From Spirochaetaceae bacterium (GTDB lineage: Bacteria > Spirochaetota > Spirochaetia > Treponematales > Breznakiellaceae): a DNA stretch of 18,237 nucleotides. Each line of letters begins with the position of its first letter. The stretch's first letter is position 1. The stretch spans positions 1-18,237 of the forward strand of contig JAITCP010000128.1 in assembly GCA_031283025.1 (NCBI GenBank). Direction: 5' to 3'. Shown piece by piece: positions 7,825 to 14,398 of the stretch. The translations under genes and the position numbers were made by a program. The notes under the pieces are model-generated. The model made no database searches. It saw only the letters and a list, made by a program, of their open reading frames with translations, and had not been told where the DNA came from.

Positions 7825-8570
7825 TGTTTCTCTTTCCCGCGTTTCATTCTCCGGGCAATCAGCAGCGGCAGGCGCAGAATCATTCCTGCAAACAGCCGGG
7901 TAAACATCCAGCTTATGCGGATATTATCCCTGACCATACGGAAATTGGAAACCCCGCCCGGGGGGTAACTTATTTTTACGGGGTGATATACCGGACACAC
8001 TTTTTTCCAATAAAGGCGTATCAGAATTTCCGGGTCAAAACCCATGCGCTTGTCAATAAAAGGGCGTCCGGCGATACGCGCTGCCGCCGCCACCGGGTAT
8101 ACCCTGAAACCGCAGAGTACCTCCTTCAGTTCCGTTGAAAGTGTAACCACAGCGGCCCAGAAATTGGAAATCTTCCGTCCGTTTACTCTGCTTCCGGGAG
8201 CGGCCTCATCAAATTTCGGGTATCCGCAGATGATCATGTCAGGATGTTTGGCGGACTCTTCAAGAAAAAAAGCCGCCTTCCCGTCATCGTGCTGTCCGTC
8301 GGCGTCTATCTGGAGCACGTGAGTCAGCCCCAATTCCGCCGCTTTTTCTAAACCTTTGGCAACGGCTCTTCCCTTGCCCCTGTTTTTTTTCAGGCTTATC
8401 AGCACAATCCCCGGTGTTTTGGCGGCACATTCCGCTAAAAGAGTTTGAGTTTCCGCATCGTTGCCATCGTCAACCATGATTACCGGCAGGCCAAAAGCCG
8501 CAAGCCGTTCAGCCAGGGGGCAGGCGGTTTTGCCGTGCCTGTACACGGGGATAAGAAAGCCCTGTTTCAT
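7821..8570 (-). CDS. Family 2 glycosyltransferase (GT-A fold)
   Basis: The 249-residue protein begins with FLIPVYRHG (5-13) and V33-D-D-G36, the nucleotide-binding start of GT2 enzymes. It then shows Q87-I-D-A-D-G-Q-H-D95, which holds the DxD metal-binding motif. The C-terminal segment WMFTRLFAGMILRLPLLIARRMK is hydrophobic then basic and probably anchors the protein at the inner membrane. The family transfers a sugar from a nucleotide or lipid donor. With the neighbouring acyltransferase it most likely builds the glycolipid or lipid anchor of the polyene. The start codon overlaps the stop of the fusion gene (ATGA, 8567-8570), and the stop overlaps the start of the acyltransferase, so all three should be translated in series. 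Confidence 0.9.
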   Translation of the reverse strand: MKQGFLIPVYRHGKTACPLAERLAAFGLPVIMVDDGNDAETQTLLAECAAKTPGIVLISLKKNRGKGRAVAKGLEKAAELGLTHVLQIDADGQHDDGKAAFFLEESAKHPDMIICGYPKFDEAAPGSRVNGRKISNFWAAVVTLSTELKEVLCGFRVYPVAAAARIAGRPFIDKRMGFDPEILIRLYWKKVCPVYHPVKISYPPGGVSNFRMVRDNIRISWMFTRLFAGMILRLPLLIARRMKRGKEKQ

Positions 8571-11212
8571 TTATCCCCCAGAATCACTGTTCCTGTTGAA
8601 TAGACAGTTTCATTTAGAGGAGAATTTATTGTAAAGGATAATGTCTTTTCTTTTTTCATCAATTTGAGGAGGAGGGGAGCGCCAGGCCGGATAAAATTGA
8701 TAAATTTTACCCGCTTTATCTCTGTTGGATTAATGCCGGTTCCCAGATGCCGCGCCGCAAAACGGACAACCATTTCCGCCTGGGCTACTGCCGGAAGGAT
8801 GGAGAATCCGGGGAAGTGGCCGTCAAAATACGGGCTGGTATCGGGAACGGAAAATTCCAGACTGACGGAATTTTCGGTTTTTTCAATAATTTTTTCCCTG
8901 TCCAGCCCGCCAAAACCGGCGCTCGTAAGGGCGGCGTCCAATAAGTTAGAATTAACCACGGAGTACACGGAGGAACACGGAGTTTTGGTATGAAAACCAT
9001 TTTTTCCTCCGTGAAACTCCGAGGCGATAAATTCTTTTTGGACAGGCGCTTCGCCGGAAAACAAAAGTTGAATATCTTCTTTCTTTTTCTTCCCTTGCGG
9101 ATCCACGGGCAGGGTTTCAGGGTAGCGCCATTTCTTTGGGATTACTATGTTTTCAAAATATTGAAGAAGGTACTCCCTCCAAAATGTATTTATTTCGCGC
9201 TTTTCAAGTCCGGCAAAACGTTCCCTTCCCTTGTCGTTAAAAGCCACCGCGGCGGCAAGGTACTGGCGTTTGCCTTCCAGGGAGATCACGCATACGTCGG
9301 CGGCAAGGCCGGACTGTAAAATGCGGTTTTCTATTTCCGTAAAGGAGACGCGTTTTTCCTCAATCTTTACTACCGAATCAACGCGCCCTTTGAGCAGGAA
9401 ACGCCCGTCTTCCAGTATTTCTACCATGTCTGCGGTTTCAAAACCTGCCGGGTCTTTGATATAAGGCGAGCGGATAATAAGGCAGCCGTCCCGGTTTTGG
9501 CTGATTTGCGCGTTGTCAAAGACCGTCCATTCCGGGCCGTTAACCGACTGCCTCCAGGCTATGCCGGAAGTTTCCGTACTGCCGTAAACTTCCACAGGCC
9601 AGAATCCAAAAACTTCATTGGTTTTTTGGGCGGTTTCAAATTTAAGAACCCCGCCGGAAATGAATATCCACGGCGATTTAAGGTTAAGGCCGGATGGACT
9701 TTCGGGCGGTAAATCTCTAAAAACTTCAGTTTTTAGAGATTCCCTTTCCGTTTCCACAGCCCGCTTAAGGAAGGCCGGCACGGTAATGATCATATACTCC
9801 GTATCGGAGAGTTTTTCCATCTCCTCAGGAAATTCTATCCTTCTTCTTCTAAAAGGAACCCCCAGAGAAAAGGGCAAAAATATGGAAAACAAAAGGCCGT
9901 AAATGTGGTGCTGGCTTACGGTGGAACATACTTTGCGCTTCAGGAATTCATCACCCCATTTGGAAATGATAAAGCGGTTGTCGGCCTCGAATTCAGTCAG
10001 CCGCTGAAGGACTGCTTTGGGTTTTCCGGTGCTTCCGGACGTATACATGATGATAGACGTTTCGTCCGCATTTATCGCCGGCCCTTCATCCGCCGGCTTG
10101 CCCGTTTTCTGCATTGCGTTGAGAAGCGAAGGAATGTGAAAGGCGTTTTCCGGGCTTTCCCCTTCGGAAAAAATCCGGTCGGTAAGGAAAGGCGCCGTTT
10201 TTTGCGCCGTGCGTATCTCCTCAATATAGGCGGGACTTACATTGGCGCTGAGGAGTATCTCTTTTTTGCACTGGAGCAGGGCGGTAAAAGCCAGCAAAAA
10301 GTACCAGCAGTCCTCGCAATGGAGCAGCCATTTTTCGCTATTCACCGCGTTTATTCTCCGGCGCAATTCTGCTGTACCTTCGAGAAAATCCCCCCAGGTA
10401 TGGCAAACAGAATCGCTCCATGCGCCCTCGTAACAGAGGATCGTGGAAAGAGGCCGGTCATTGTTTCTGAATATCGAAAGCGGAATACTTTTTGGCATTT
10501 TTTTCTGTATCATTTTTCGTACTATAAATTCACCCGCAAAGAGGGTTCCTATCAGTATATAGGAAATGAAGCCGTTATAAACAGACCACAATGCGTCGGA
10601 ACCGGAAAAAATAGTCCAAGCGGCCATGCTTCCGTTACAGATAAAAAATCCGCACCAAACAACAGTTACTTTACGGCAATAGGCGGCGATACGCTTTTCA
10701 TTCAGGGAACCCCGGATGGCCTTGTCCTGCAGCGCCGCGAAACGGAAAATCATGCTGGGGGGGGAGAAAAGAGTGCTGCCAAAGGCCGCCAGGAACAGTA
10801 CATTCATAAGCAGGGGGTAAAATTTTAGGATAATTGCAGAGTTAATGATAAGGCATAAAACCCCCAAACCAAAAAACAGCAAGGAATTCCAAAAAAAGGG
10901 AACCCCTTTTGCCTTGCTTTTTACGGATGTTCCGGTGATAAAGGCAAGAAGGGCAAAGACAACAATAAAAAGAGAAAACAGCCGTAACGGAGTTTTACGT
11001 ATTACCAGAAAATAAAAAATCAGCGCCGGATAAAGCGCCGCGGCAATAAAAAAGGGAACCTCTAAAAACCGGTTGTTTTTAGAGGTTCCTTTGCGGTTTC
11101 TCGCCCTTTGGGCTGCGAAACGTGCGTTTTTCAGCGGTAAATCTCTAAAAACTGAAGTTTTTAGAAATTCCCAAAAGATAATTTTGGGAATACTACGGAA
11201 TTTTAATGCCAT
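8567..11212 (-). CDS. Three-part fusion: COG4648-type membrane protein, AMP-forming acyl-ACP ligase, ApeI-like dehydratase
   Basis: The 881 residues form three parts. Residues about 54-235 are hydrophobic and match the small APE membrane protein (FYPLLMNVLFLAAFG 131-145; VVWCGFFICNGSMAAWT 184-200). Residues about 245-715 are an ANL ligase: YTSGSTGKPKA (390-400), VYGSTETSG (542-550), LKGRVDSVVKI (607-617) and PVDPQGKKKKE (702-712), which holds the likely catalytic Lys. Residues about 770-881 are a hotdog dehydratase with FDGHFPG (796-802; H799). In proteobacterial APE loci these are separate proteins; the ligase (ApeH) loads an aryl starter onto ACP and ApeI pairs with ApeP. The start overlaps the ACP stop (TGATG). 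The first 53 residues and two internal stretches (490-504, about 731-755) derive from short repeats. The domain order is clear, the substrate is inferred. Confidence 0.9.
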   Translation of the reverse strand: MALKFRSIPKIIFWEFLKTSVFRDLPLKNARFAAQRARNRKGTSKNNRFLEVPFFIAAALYPALIFYFLVIRKTPLRLFSLFIVVFALLAFITGTSVKSKAKGVPFFWNSLLFFGLGVLCLIINSAIILKFYPLLMNVLFLAAFGSTLFSPPSMIFRFAALQDKAIRGSLNEKRIAAYCRKVTVVWCGFFICNGSMAAWTIFSGSDALWSVYNGFISYILIGTLFAGEFIVRKMIQKKMPKSIPLSIFRNNDRPLSTILCYEGAWSDSVCHTWGDFLEGTAELRRRINAVNSEKWLLHCEDCWYFLLAFTALLQCKKEILLSANVSPAYIEEIRTAQKTAPFLTDRIFSEGESPENAFHIPSLLNAMQKTGKPADEGPAINADETSIIMYTSGSTGKPKAVLQRLTEFEADNRFIISKWGDEFLKRKVCSTVSQHHIYGLLFSIFLPFSLGVPFRRRRIEFPEEMEKLSDTEYMIITVPAFLKRAVETERESLKTEVFRDLPPESPSGLNLKSPWIFISGGVLKFETAQKTNEVFGFWPVEVYGSTETSGIAWRQSVNGPEWTVFDNAQISQNRDGCLIIRSPYIKDPAGFETADMVEILEDGRFLLKGRVDSVVKIEEKRVSFTEIENRILQSGLAADVCVISLEGKRQYLAAAVAFNDKGRERFAGLEKREINTFWREYLLQYFENIVIPKKWRYPETLPVDPQGKKKKEDIQLLFSGEAPVQKEFIASEFHGGKNGFHTKTPCSSVYSVVNSNLLDAALTSAGFGGLDREKIIEKTENSVSLEFSVPDTSPYFDGHFPGFSILPAVAQAEMVVRFAARHLGTGINPTEIKRVKFINFIRPGAPLLLKLMKKEKTLSFTINSPLNETVYSTGTVILGDK
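8958..9023. repeat. ACGGAG repeat/inverted-repeat element in the ligase-dehydratase linker
   Basis: ACGGAG occurs three times (8958-8963, 8967-8972, 8977-8982), spaced 9 and 10 bp. Its reverse complement CTCCGT follows at 9007-9012. CGGAGTTT (8978-8985) pairs exactly with AAACTCCG (9014-9021). The element is in frame and encodes about residues 731-755 (His/Gly/Ser/Val-rich, including FHGGKNGFH), between the ligase end and the hotdog domain. Similar CACGGAG strings are, from memory, common intergenic repeats in environmental bacteria. Confidence 0.65.
9699..9748. repeat. Palindromic element copy A inside the ligase domain, with CTTTC flanks
   Basis: AATCTCTAAAAACT (9712-9725) and its exact reverse complement (9728-9741) enclose a 2-nt centre. 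CTTTC lies on both sides (9699-9703 and 9744-9748), exactly 45 bp apart. Removing one 45-bp unit restores an uninterrupted frame reading E-T-E-S-P-S. The element encodes ESLKTEVFRDLPPE (residues 491-504). Confidence 0.8.
11055..11089. repeat. Palindromic element copy C (15-bp arms) in the fusion N terminus
   Basis: GGAACCTCTAAAAAC (11055-11069) and its exact reverse complement (11075-11089) surround a CGGTT loop. It shares the core CTCTAAAAAC with copies A and B but is read in a different frame, as GTSKNNRFLEVP (residues 42-53). In this frame copies A and B would hit a stop, so the centre variant matters. Confidence 0.75.
11096..11121. repeat. Second, unrelated inverted repeat in the fusion N terminus
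   Basis: GTTTC (11096-11100) pairs with GAAAC (11117-11121), and GCCC (11103-11106) with GGGC (11110-11113), around a TTT loop. The stems are imperfect. The stretch encodes the Ala/Arg-rich residues 31-40 between copies C and B and matches nothing expected of the membrane-protein family. Confidence 0.5.
11140..11191. repeat. Palindromic element copy B with an adjoining hairpin at the fusion N terminus
   Basis: AATCTCTAAAAACT (11140-11153) pairs with AGTTTTTAGAAATT (11156-11169) with one mismatch. Copies A and B also share outer bases GGTAAATCTC and ATTCCC, so the repeat unit is longer than the stem. Directly next to it ATTCCCAAAA (11167-11176) pairs exactly with TTTTGGGAAT (11182-11191). Copy B encodes EFLKTSVFRDLP (residues 15-26), in the same frame as copy A. 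Confidence 0.75.
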
Positions 11213-11460
11213 CAGGTCTGTTGAATCAGAGGGTAAAGTATATCCACTACGTCCTGAATAGTAACAGCTTTCTTGAACGATTCGGGATCGATTTTTCCCG
11301 GTATAAGAGCCTTCATTTTTACCAGAAGGTCTATCGCGTCAATGGAATCCAATTCCAAATCCTCATAGAGTTTGGCTTCCGGAACAACAGTTCCCTTTTC
11401 AATCTCAAATTCTTCGGTTAATATGTTTTGTATTTTCTGTAAAAGTTCTTCCCTGGTCAT
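11212..11460 (-). CDS. Acyl carrier protein, second of the pair
   Basis: This 82-residue acidic, helical protein has the phosphopantetheine site L-E-L-D-S39-I-D-A-I-D-L. The serine is the point of attachment for the arm added by the transferase at 2673-3401. APE clusters usually carry two ACPs (ApeE and ApeF) side by side near the ligase, exactly as here. Which of the two loads the starter and which carries extension cannot be told from sequence. The ATG overlaps the stop of the first ACP (ATGA, 11457-11460), and the TGA overlaps the start of the fusion gene by one base. The length fits the family. Confidence 0.93.
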   Translation of the reverse strand: MTREELLQKIQNILTEEFEIEKGTVVPEAKLYEDLELDSIDAIDLLVKMKALIPGKIDPESFKKAVTIQDVVDILYPLIQQT

Positions 11461-11720
11461 GCTGCTCCCTTTGTGGTTTCAATAAATGATGCCAAGGCAT
11501 CCACCGAGGCAAAATGTTTCTTGTTGTCCGCATTTTCCGCGGAAAATTTTACGCCGAATTTTTTTTTCAGCGCTACCCCCAGTTCCAGGGCGTCTATGGA
11601 ATCAAGGCCTAAGCCTTCCCCGAACAGGGGTTCCGAATCTGTTATATCTTCCGGTTTAACATCCTCAAGTTCCAGGGCATTGATTATCAGTTCTTTTATT
11701 TCCTGTTTTAAATTGTCCAT
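11457..11720 (-). CDS. Acyl carrier protein, first of the pair
   Basis: This 87-residue carrier protein has the attachment motif L-G-L-D-S41-I-D-A-L-E-L. It is the first gene of the large minus-strand operon. An AAGGA ribosome site lies 6 nt before the ATG at 11720, and a good promoter lies at 11745-11774. The basic stretch VALKKKFGVKF after the serine is common in ACPs of APE and flexirubin-type systems. It is distinct from the second ACP apart from the motif, so the two are probably specialised rather than recent duplicates. Confidence 0.93.
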   Translation of the reverse strand: MDNLKQEIKELIINALELEDVKPEDITDSEPLFGEGLGLDSIDALELGVALKKKFGVKFSAENADNKKHFASVDALASFIETTKGAA

Positions 11721-11744
11721 AAATCATCCTTGGTATACAAGCAT

Positions 11745-11774
11745 AGTATAGCTAAATTACATGGGGAAATTCAA
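11745..11774 (-). promoter_or_regulatory. Promoter of the main APE-like operon
   Basis: On the minus strand TTGAAT (11769-11774) is followed after 18 nt by TATACT (11745-11750). Transcription would start near 11738, giving a leader of about 18 nt that holds AAGGA before the ACP start. It lies back to back with the citramalate synthase promoter. Confidence 0.6.
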
Positions 11775-11808
11775 GCCGGCGCATCCCGGTTCAAAAACAG
11801 GCTCTGCA

Positions 11809-11837
11809 TGGACAATTACCCCTCCCTTTCGTATACT
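11809..11837 (+). promoter_or_regulatory. Promoter of the citramalate synthase gene, possibly leaderless
   Basis: TGGACA (11809-11814) and TATACT (11832-11837) are 17 nt apart. The expected transcription start, 6-8 nt after the -10 box, falls at 11843-11845, which is the ATG itself. No purine-rich ribosome site is present between the -10 box and the ATG apart from a weak GAAG. Confidence 0.6.
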
Positions 11838-11842
11838 GAAGC

Positions 11843-13420
11843 ATGAACATTGAGATACTCGACACCACTTTGAGGGACGGGGCCCAGGGGGAGGGGATTT
11901 CCTTTTCCGTCCAGGACAAGCTGGCAATAGTCCGCGCCCTGGATGAATTGGGCATTCCCTGGATAGAGGCGGGGAATCCGGGGAGCAACCCCAAGGATGC
12001 GGAATTCTTTTCCCAGGCGGCGCGGCTTAAACCGGAGCGGGCAAGGCTTTGCGCCTTTGGGGCCACCCGCAGGCCGAACATCAAGTGCGCCGATGATCCC
12101 CAGCTCCGCAGCCTCCTGGAAGCGGGGACGGAGGGCATTTCAATCTTTGGCAAAAGTTGGGACCTCCATGTAAAAGAGGTACTGCGGGTAAGCGAAGAGG
12201 AAAACCTTGCCATGATCGCCGAAACCATCGAGTACCTTAAAGCGGAAGGGCGCATCGTTCTTTTTGACGCGGAACATTTTTTTGACGGCTGGAGGGCGAA
12301 TCCCGGCTACGCCCTTTCCACCCTGCAAACAGCCCTTAGGGCCGGGGCGGACCGCATCGTCCTTTGCGACACCAACGGCGCCTCTTTCCCCGGCGAGATT
12401 AGCGCGGGAGTTGCGGCGGCAATAGCCGCATTGGGGGTAACGGAAAAGGCCCCCCTCCTTGGCATTCACGCCCACAACGATACAGGGCTTGCCATTGCCG
12501 CTTCCATTGCCGCGGTGGAAGCGGGCTGTACCCACATTCAGGGAACGCTGGCGGGCTTTGGGGAACGCTGCGGCAACACCTGCCTTGCGGCGCTGATTCC
12601 CAGCCTGGAGCTAAAGCTGGGCTGCGTTTGCCTGCCGGAGGGAAAGCTGGAGCGGATTTCCGAGCTTACCCGGCTGGTGGCGGAGGTGTCCAATGTGCCG
12701 CTTCCCGCGTCAATGCCCTATGTGGGTTCTTCCGCTTTTTCCCACAAAGGCGGCATGCACAGCGACGGGGTGCTCAAGCTGAAACGGTCTTTTGAACATA
12801 TAGACCCGGCGCTGGTGGGAAACGACAGGCATCTTTTAATGAGCGAGATTGGAGGCCGTTCCGCCATTGCCGAGCGGATCAGGAAGATCGATCCTGACGT
12901 TACCCGTGATCATCCGGCGGTAAAAGCGGTGGTGGAAAAACTTAAAACCATGGAGGCCGCAGGCTGGGCTTTTGAAGGCGCTGACGCCAGCTTTGAACTT
13001 CTGGTGCTGCGGGAGTTGGGCCGCCACAAACCTTTCTTTACGATTCTTGCCTACCGGGTGATGAGCGAACATCCTACGGGGCAGTCCCTTGCCTGTTCCC
13101 ACGCATGGGTAAAGATTTTGGCGGACGGCCAGGATGAAATCGCCGCCGCGGAAGGAAACGGCCCGGTTCACGCCCTGGACAGCGCCCTCCGCCGGGCTTT
13201 GCGCCGCTTTTACCCCAGCCTGGAAGAGGTGCGGCTTACCGATTACAAAGTCCGGGTTATCGACGGAGGATCGGCCACCGCCGCCAAGGTTAGGGTTCTG
13301 ATCGAGTCTTCAGACGGTCCCCACACTTGGACGACGGTCGGCGTGTCGGATGACATTATCGACGCAAGCCGGGCGGCTCTGGTGGATTCTATTGAGTATA
13401 AGTTGATCAACCACTTATAG
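11843..13420 (+). CDS. cimA: (R)-citramalate synthase-type enzyme (2-isopropylmalate synthase superfamily)
   Basis: The 525-residue protein has the DRE-TIM metallolyase barrel: LDTTLRDGAQGEG at 6-18 with the catalytic R11-D12, the metal-binding H209-A-H211-N-D near the end of the barrel, and the lid motif HKGGMHSDGV near 302-311. The C-terminal 120 residues match the LeuA dimer/regulatory domain that carries isoleucine or leucine feedback control. The TTLRDGAQGEGISFS start and total length fit the bacterial CimA type, which condenses pyruvate with acetyl-CoA to citramalate for threonine-independent isoleucine synthesis. 2-Isopropylmalate or homocitrate synthase are the alternatives; the QGEG variant favours CimA. 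It is divergent from the APE-like operon, and I see no functional link with it. Confidence 0.88.
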   Translation: MNIEILDTTLRDGAQGEGISFSVQDKLAIVRALDELGIPWIEAGNPGSNPKDAEFFSQAARLKPERARLCAFGATRRPNIKCADDPQLRSLLEAGTEGISIFGKSWDLHVKEVLRVSEEENLAMIAETIEYLKAEGRIVLFDAEHFFDGWRANPGYALSTLQTALRAGADRIVLCDTNGASFPGEISAGVAAAIAALGVTEKAPLLGIHAHNDTGLAIAASIAAVEAGCTHIQGTLAGFGERCGNTCLAALIPSLELKLGCVCLPEGKLERISELTRLVAEVSNVPLPASMPYVGSSAFSHKGGMHSDGVLKLKRSFEHIDPALVGNDRHLLMSEIGGRSAIAERIRKIDPDVTRDHPAVKAVVEKLKTMEAAGWAFEGADASFELLVLRELGRHKPFFTILAYRVMSEHPTGQSLACSHAWVKILADGQDEIAAAEGNGPVHALDSALRRALRRFYPSLEEVRLTDYKVRVIDGGSATAAKVRVLIESSDGPHTWTTVGVSDDIIDASRAALVDSIEYKLINHL

Positions 13421-13483
13421 GCGGGTTAACAGAGTATTTGCGGATGATACTTGGGGCATTGTGAGCTTTTGGTTTACTCAATT

Positions 13484-13572
13484 ACTTTACAGAGGCAACT
13501 GACGTTTGGGGCGGGCGATAGGGCGGCGTCTTGTCCGCAAAGCGGACAGGTGCAGTTACAGGCTTGTTAGGC
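13484..13572. repeat. attC-like imperfect palindrome (candidate integron recombination site)
   Basis: The right end has GTTAGGC (13566-13572), matching GTTRRRY. The left end has ACTTTAC (13484-13490), one base off RYYYAAC. Inner boxes AACTGAC (13497-13503) and GCAGTT (13552-13557) pair with one extra-helical A, as in attC L boxes. The span of 89 bp is normal for attC. No integrase or cassette array is visible, so this remains a candidate. Confidence 0.35.
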
Positions 13573-13622
13573 GAAGCAGTGACGTACGCCGCTATTCAAC
13601 TCAGTTAAAATTATTATAGGAA

Positions 13623-13652
13623 GTTGTTCAGAAACTGAAGTTTCCGAACAAC
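13623..13652. repeat. Intergenic palindrome sharing its centre with copies A and B
   Basis: GTTGTTCAGAAACT (13623-13636) pairs with AGTTTCCGAACAAC (13639-13652) with one mismatch around GA. The central AAACTGAAGTTT is also the centre of copy B and, inverted, of copy A. It lies between two convergent genes and could serve as a bidirectional terminator or be a dispersed element. Confidence 0.6.
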
Positions 13653-13659
13653 TCAAATA

Positions 13660-14295
13660 CTATTTTTTTCTTATCTCATATTTCTGAAACCCATGCCCTT
13701 TAAAGTCAACATCATAACTAGCGGCTCGGGCACAGTAAACAATCTCATCAATAGCGCCATACAGATTTGATATTATGAGGATAGCAACAGACCACCATGG
13801 TACATCACGAATGAATGCCCACAATCCCACTCCAATATAACAGCCCACAGCAAAAGCCTTCTGCGGGTAAGAGTGCAGCATATTTGCGATGCCAAAGAAT
13901 TTTTTCGCATAAAGATTCATGCTTAATTTATTAGCTGAACAGAAAATTAACAGGCCAATGTAGAGCCATGTTTGAAAACCCGTAAGGTTATCGGAAGCAA
14001 ATTTGACAAAGACAGTCGCTGCGGCAATTACCAGCAGTACCGTGTCGCTGAAGGCATCCAAAAAAGCGCCGAGATCGCTTTTTGCGTTAAATTTTCTGGC
14101 AATTGTGCCGTCAATTGTATCCGTTAAAACCAGAAAGAGGTATACGATTAACCAAACCCAGGGAACCGCCTTAAAAGGACCAATGTCTTTCTCTGAATTC
14201 ATCACAAACAGAAGTGAAAAGGAACCGAAAAGGCGAAAGAAAGTCGCAATATTCGGCAGGTATTTTTTTATTCCGGTGGTTTTTATATTTTCCAT
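13660..14295 (-). CDS. CDP-alcohol phosphatidyltransferase (PgsA-like membrane enzyme)
   Basis: About 211 residues with several membrane helices. The full CDP-alcohol phosphotransferase motif is intact: D-G-T-I-A-R, eight residues, then G-A-F-L-D-A-F-S-D. These Asp residues bind the metals that activate CDP-diacylglycerol, or another CDP-alcohol, for transfer to an alcohol acceptor. The product (phosphatidylglycerophosphate, inositol phosphate, or other) cannot be decided from sequence. I choose the ATG at 14293-14295, preceded by GGAG at 9 nt, over the in-frame TTG at 14310, which would place the ribosome site inside the gene. A promoter is visible at 14329-14357. It is more AT-rich than the APE genes and stands alone, which, with the nearby attC-like structure, makes a mobile origin possible. 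Confidence 0.85.
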   Translation of the reverse strand: MENIKTTGIKKYLPNIATFFRLFGSFSLLFVMNSEKDIGPFKAVPWVWLIVYLFLVLTDTIDGTIARKFNAKSDLGAFLDAFSDTVLLVIAAATVFVKFASDNLTGFQTWLYIGLLIFCSANKLSMNLYAKKFFGIANMLHSYPQKAFAVGCYIGVGLWAFIRDVPWWSVAILIISNLYGAIDEIVYCARAASYDVDFKGHGFQKYEIRKK

Positions 14296-14328
14296 AGCGT
14301 AGCTCTCCAAATTAATTTTCTTAAAATA

Positions 14329-14357
14329 AATAGACTATTATTTCGTATTTTTGTCAA
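14329..14357 (-). promoter_or_regulatory. Promoter of the CDP-alcohol phosphatidyltransferase gene
   Basis: On the minus strand a perfect TTGACA (14352-14357) is followed after 17 nt by TCTATT (14329-14334), a weak -10 box, in an AT-rich stretch 34 nt before the chosen ATG. Confidence 0.55.
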
Positions 14358-14398
14358 GTTACTTCCTGATTATTTTAAACCAATTTAGCCCCTATTTC

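Larger units (their letters stand above)
13421..13659. other. Intergenic region between convergent genes: hairpins and an attC-like structure
   Basis: No gene is visible. There is a perfect hairpin TGTCCGC-AAA-GCGGACA (13532-13548) without a T tract. It lies inside a longer structure, 13484-13572, that resembles an integron attC site. A long palindrome sits at 13623-13652. No clear rho-independent terminator for the citramalate synthase gene was found. Confidence 0.6.

Noticed and set aside
9905..10828. 307-residue plus-strand open frame
   Set aside because: It is antisense to the membrane and ligase parts of the fusion gene and is rich in unlikely residues; the minus strand carries all the motifs.
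11791..12535. Minus-strand frames opposite the citramalate synthase gene
   Set aside because: They are shadows of a GC-rich gene with intact catalytic motifs on the plus strand.
13532..13548. Hairpin as a rho-independent terminator for citramalate synthase
   Set aside because: The stem is good, but no T tract follows on either strand; it fits better as the tip of the attC-like fold.
14310..14310. TTG start for the phosphatidyltransferase
   Set aside because: It would place the GGAG ribosome site inside the coding sequence; the ATG at 14295 has correct spacing.
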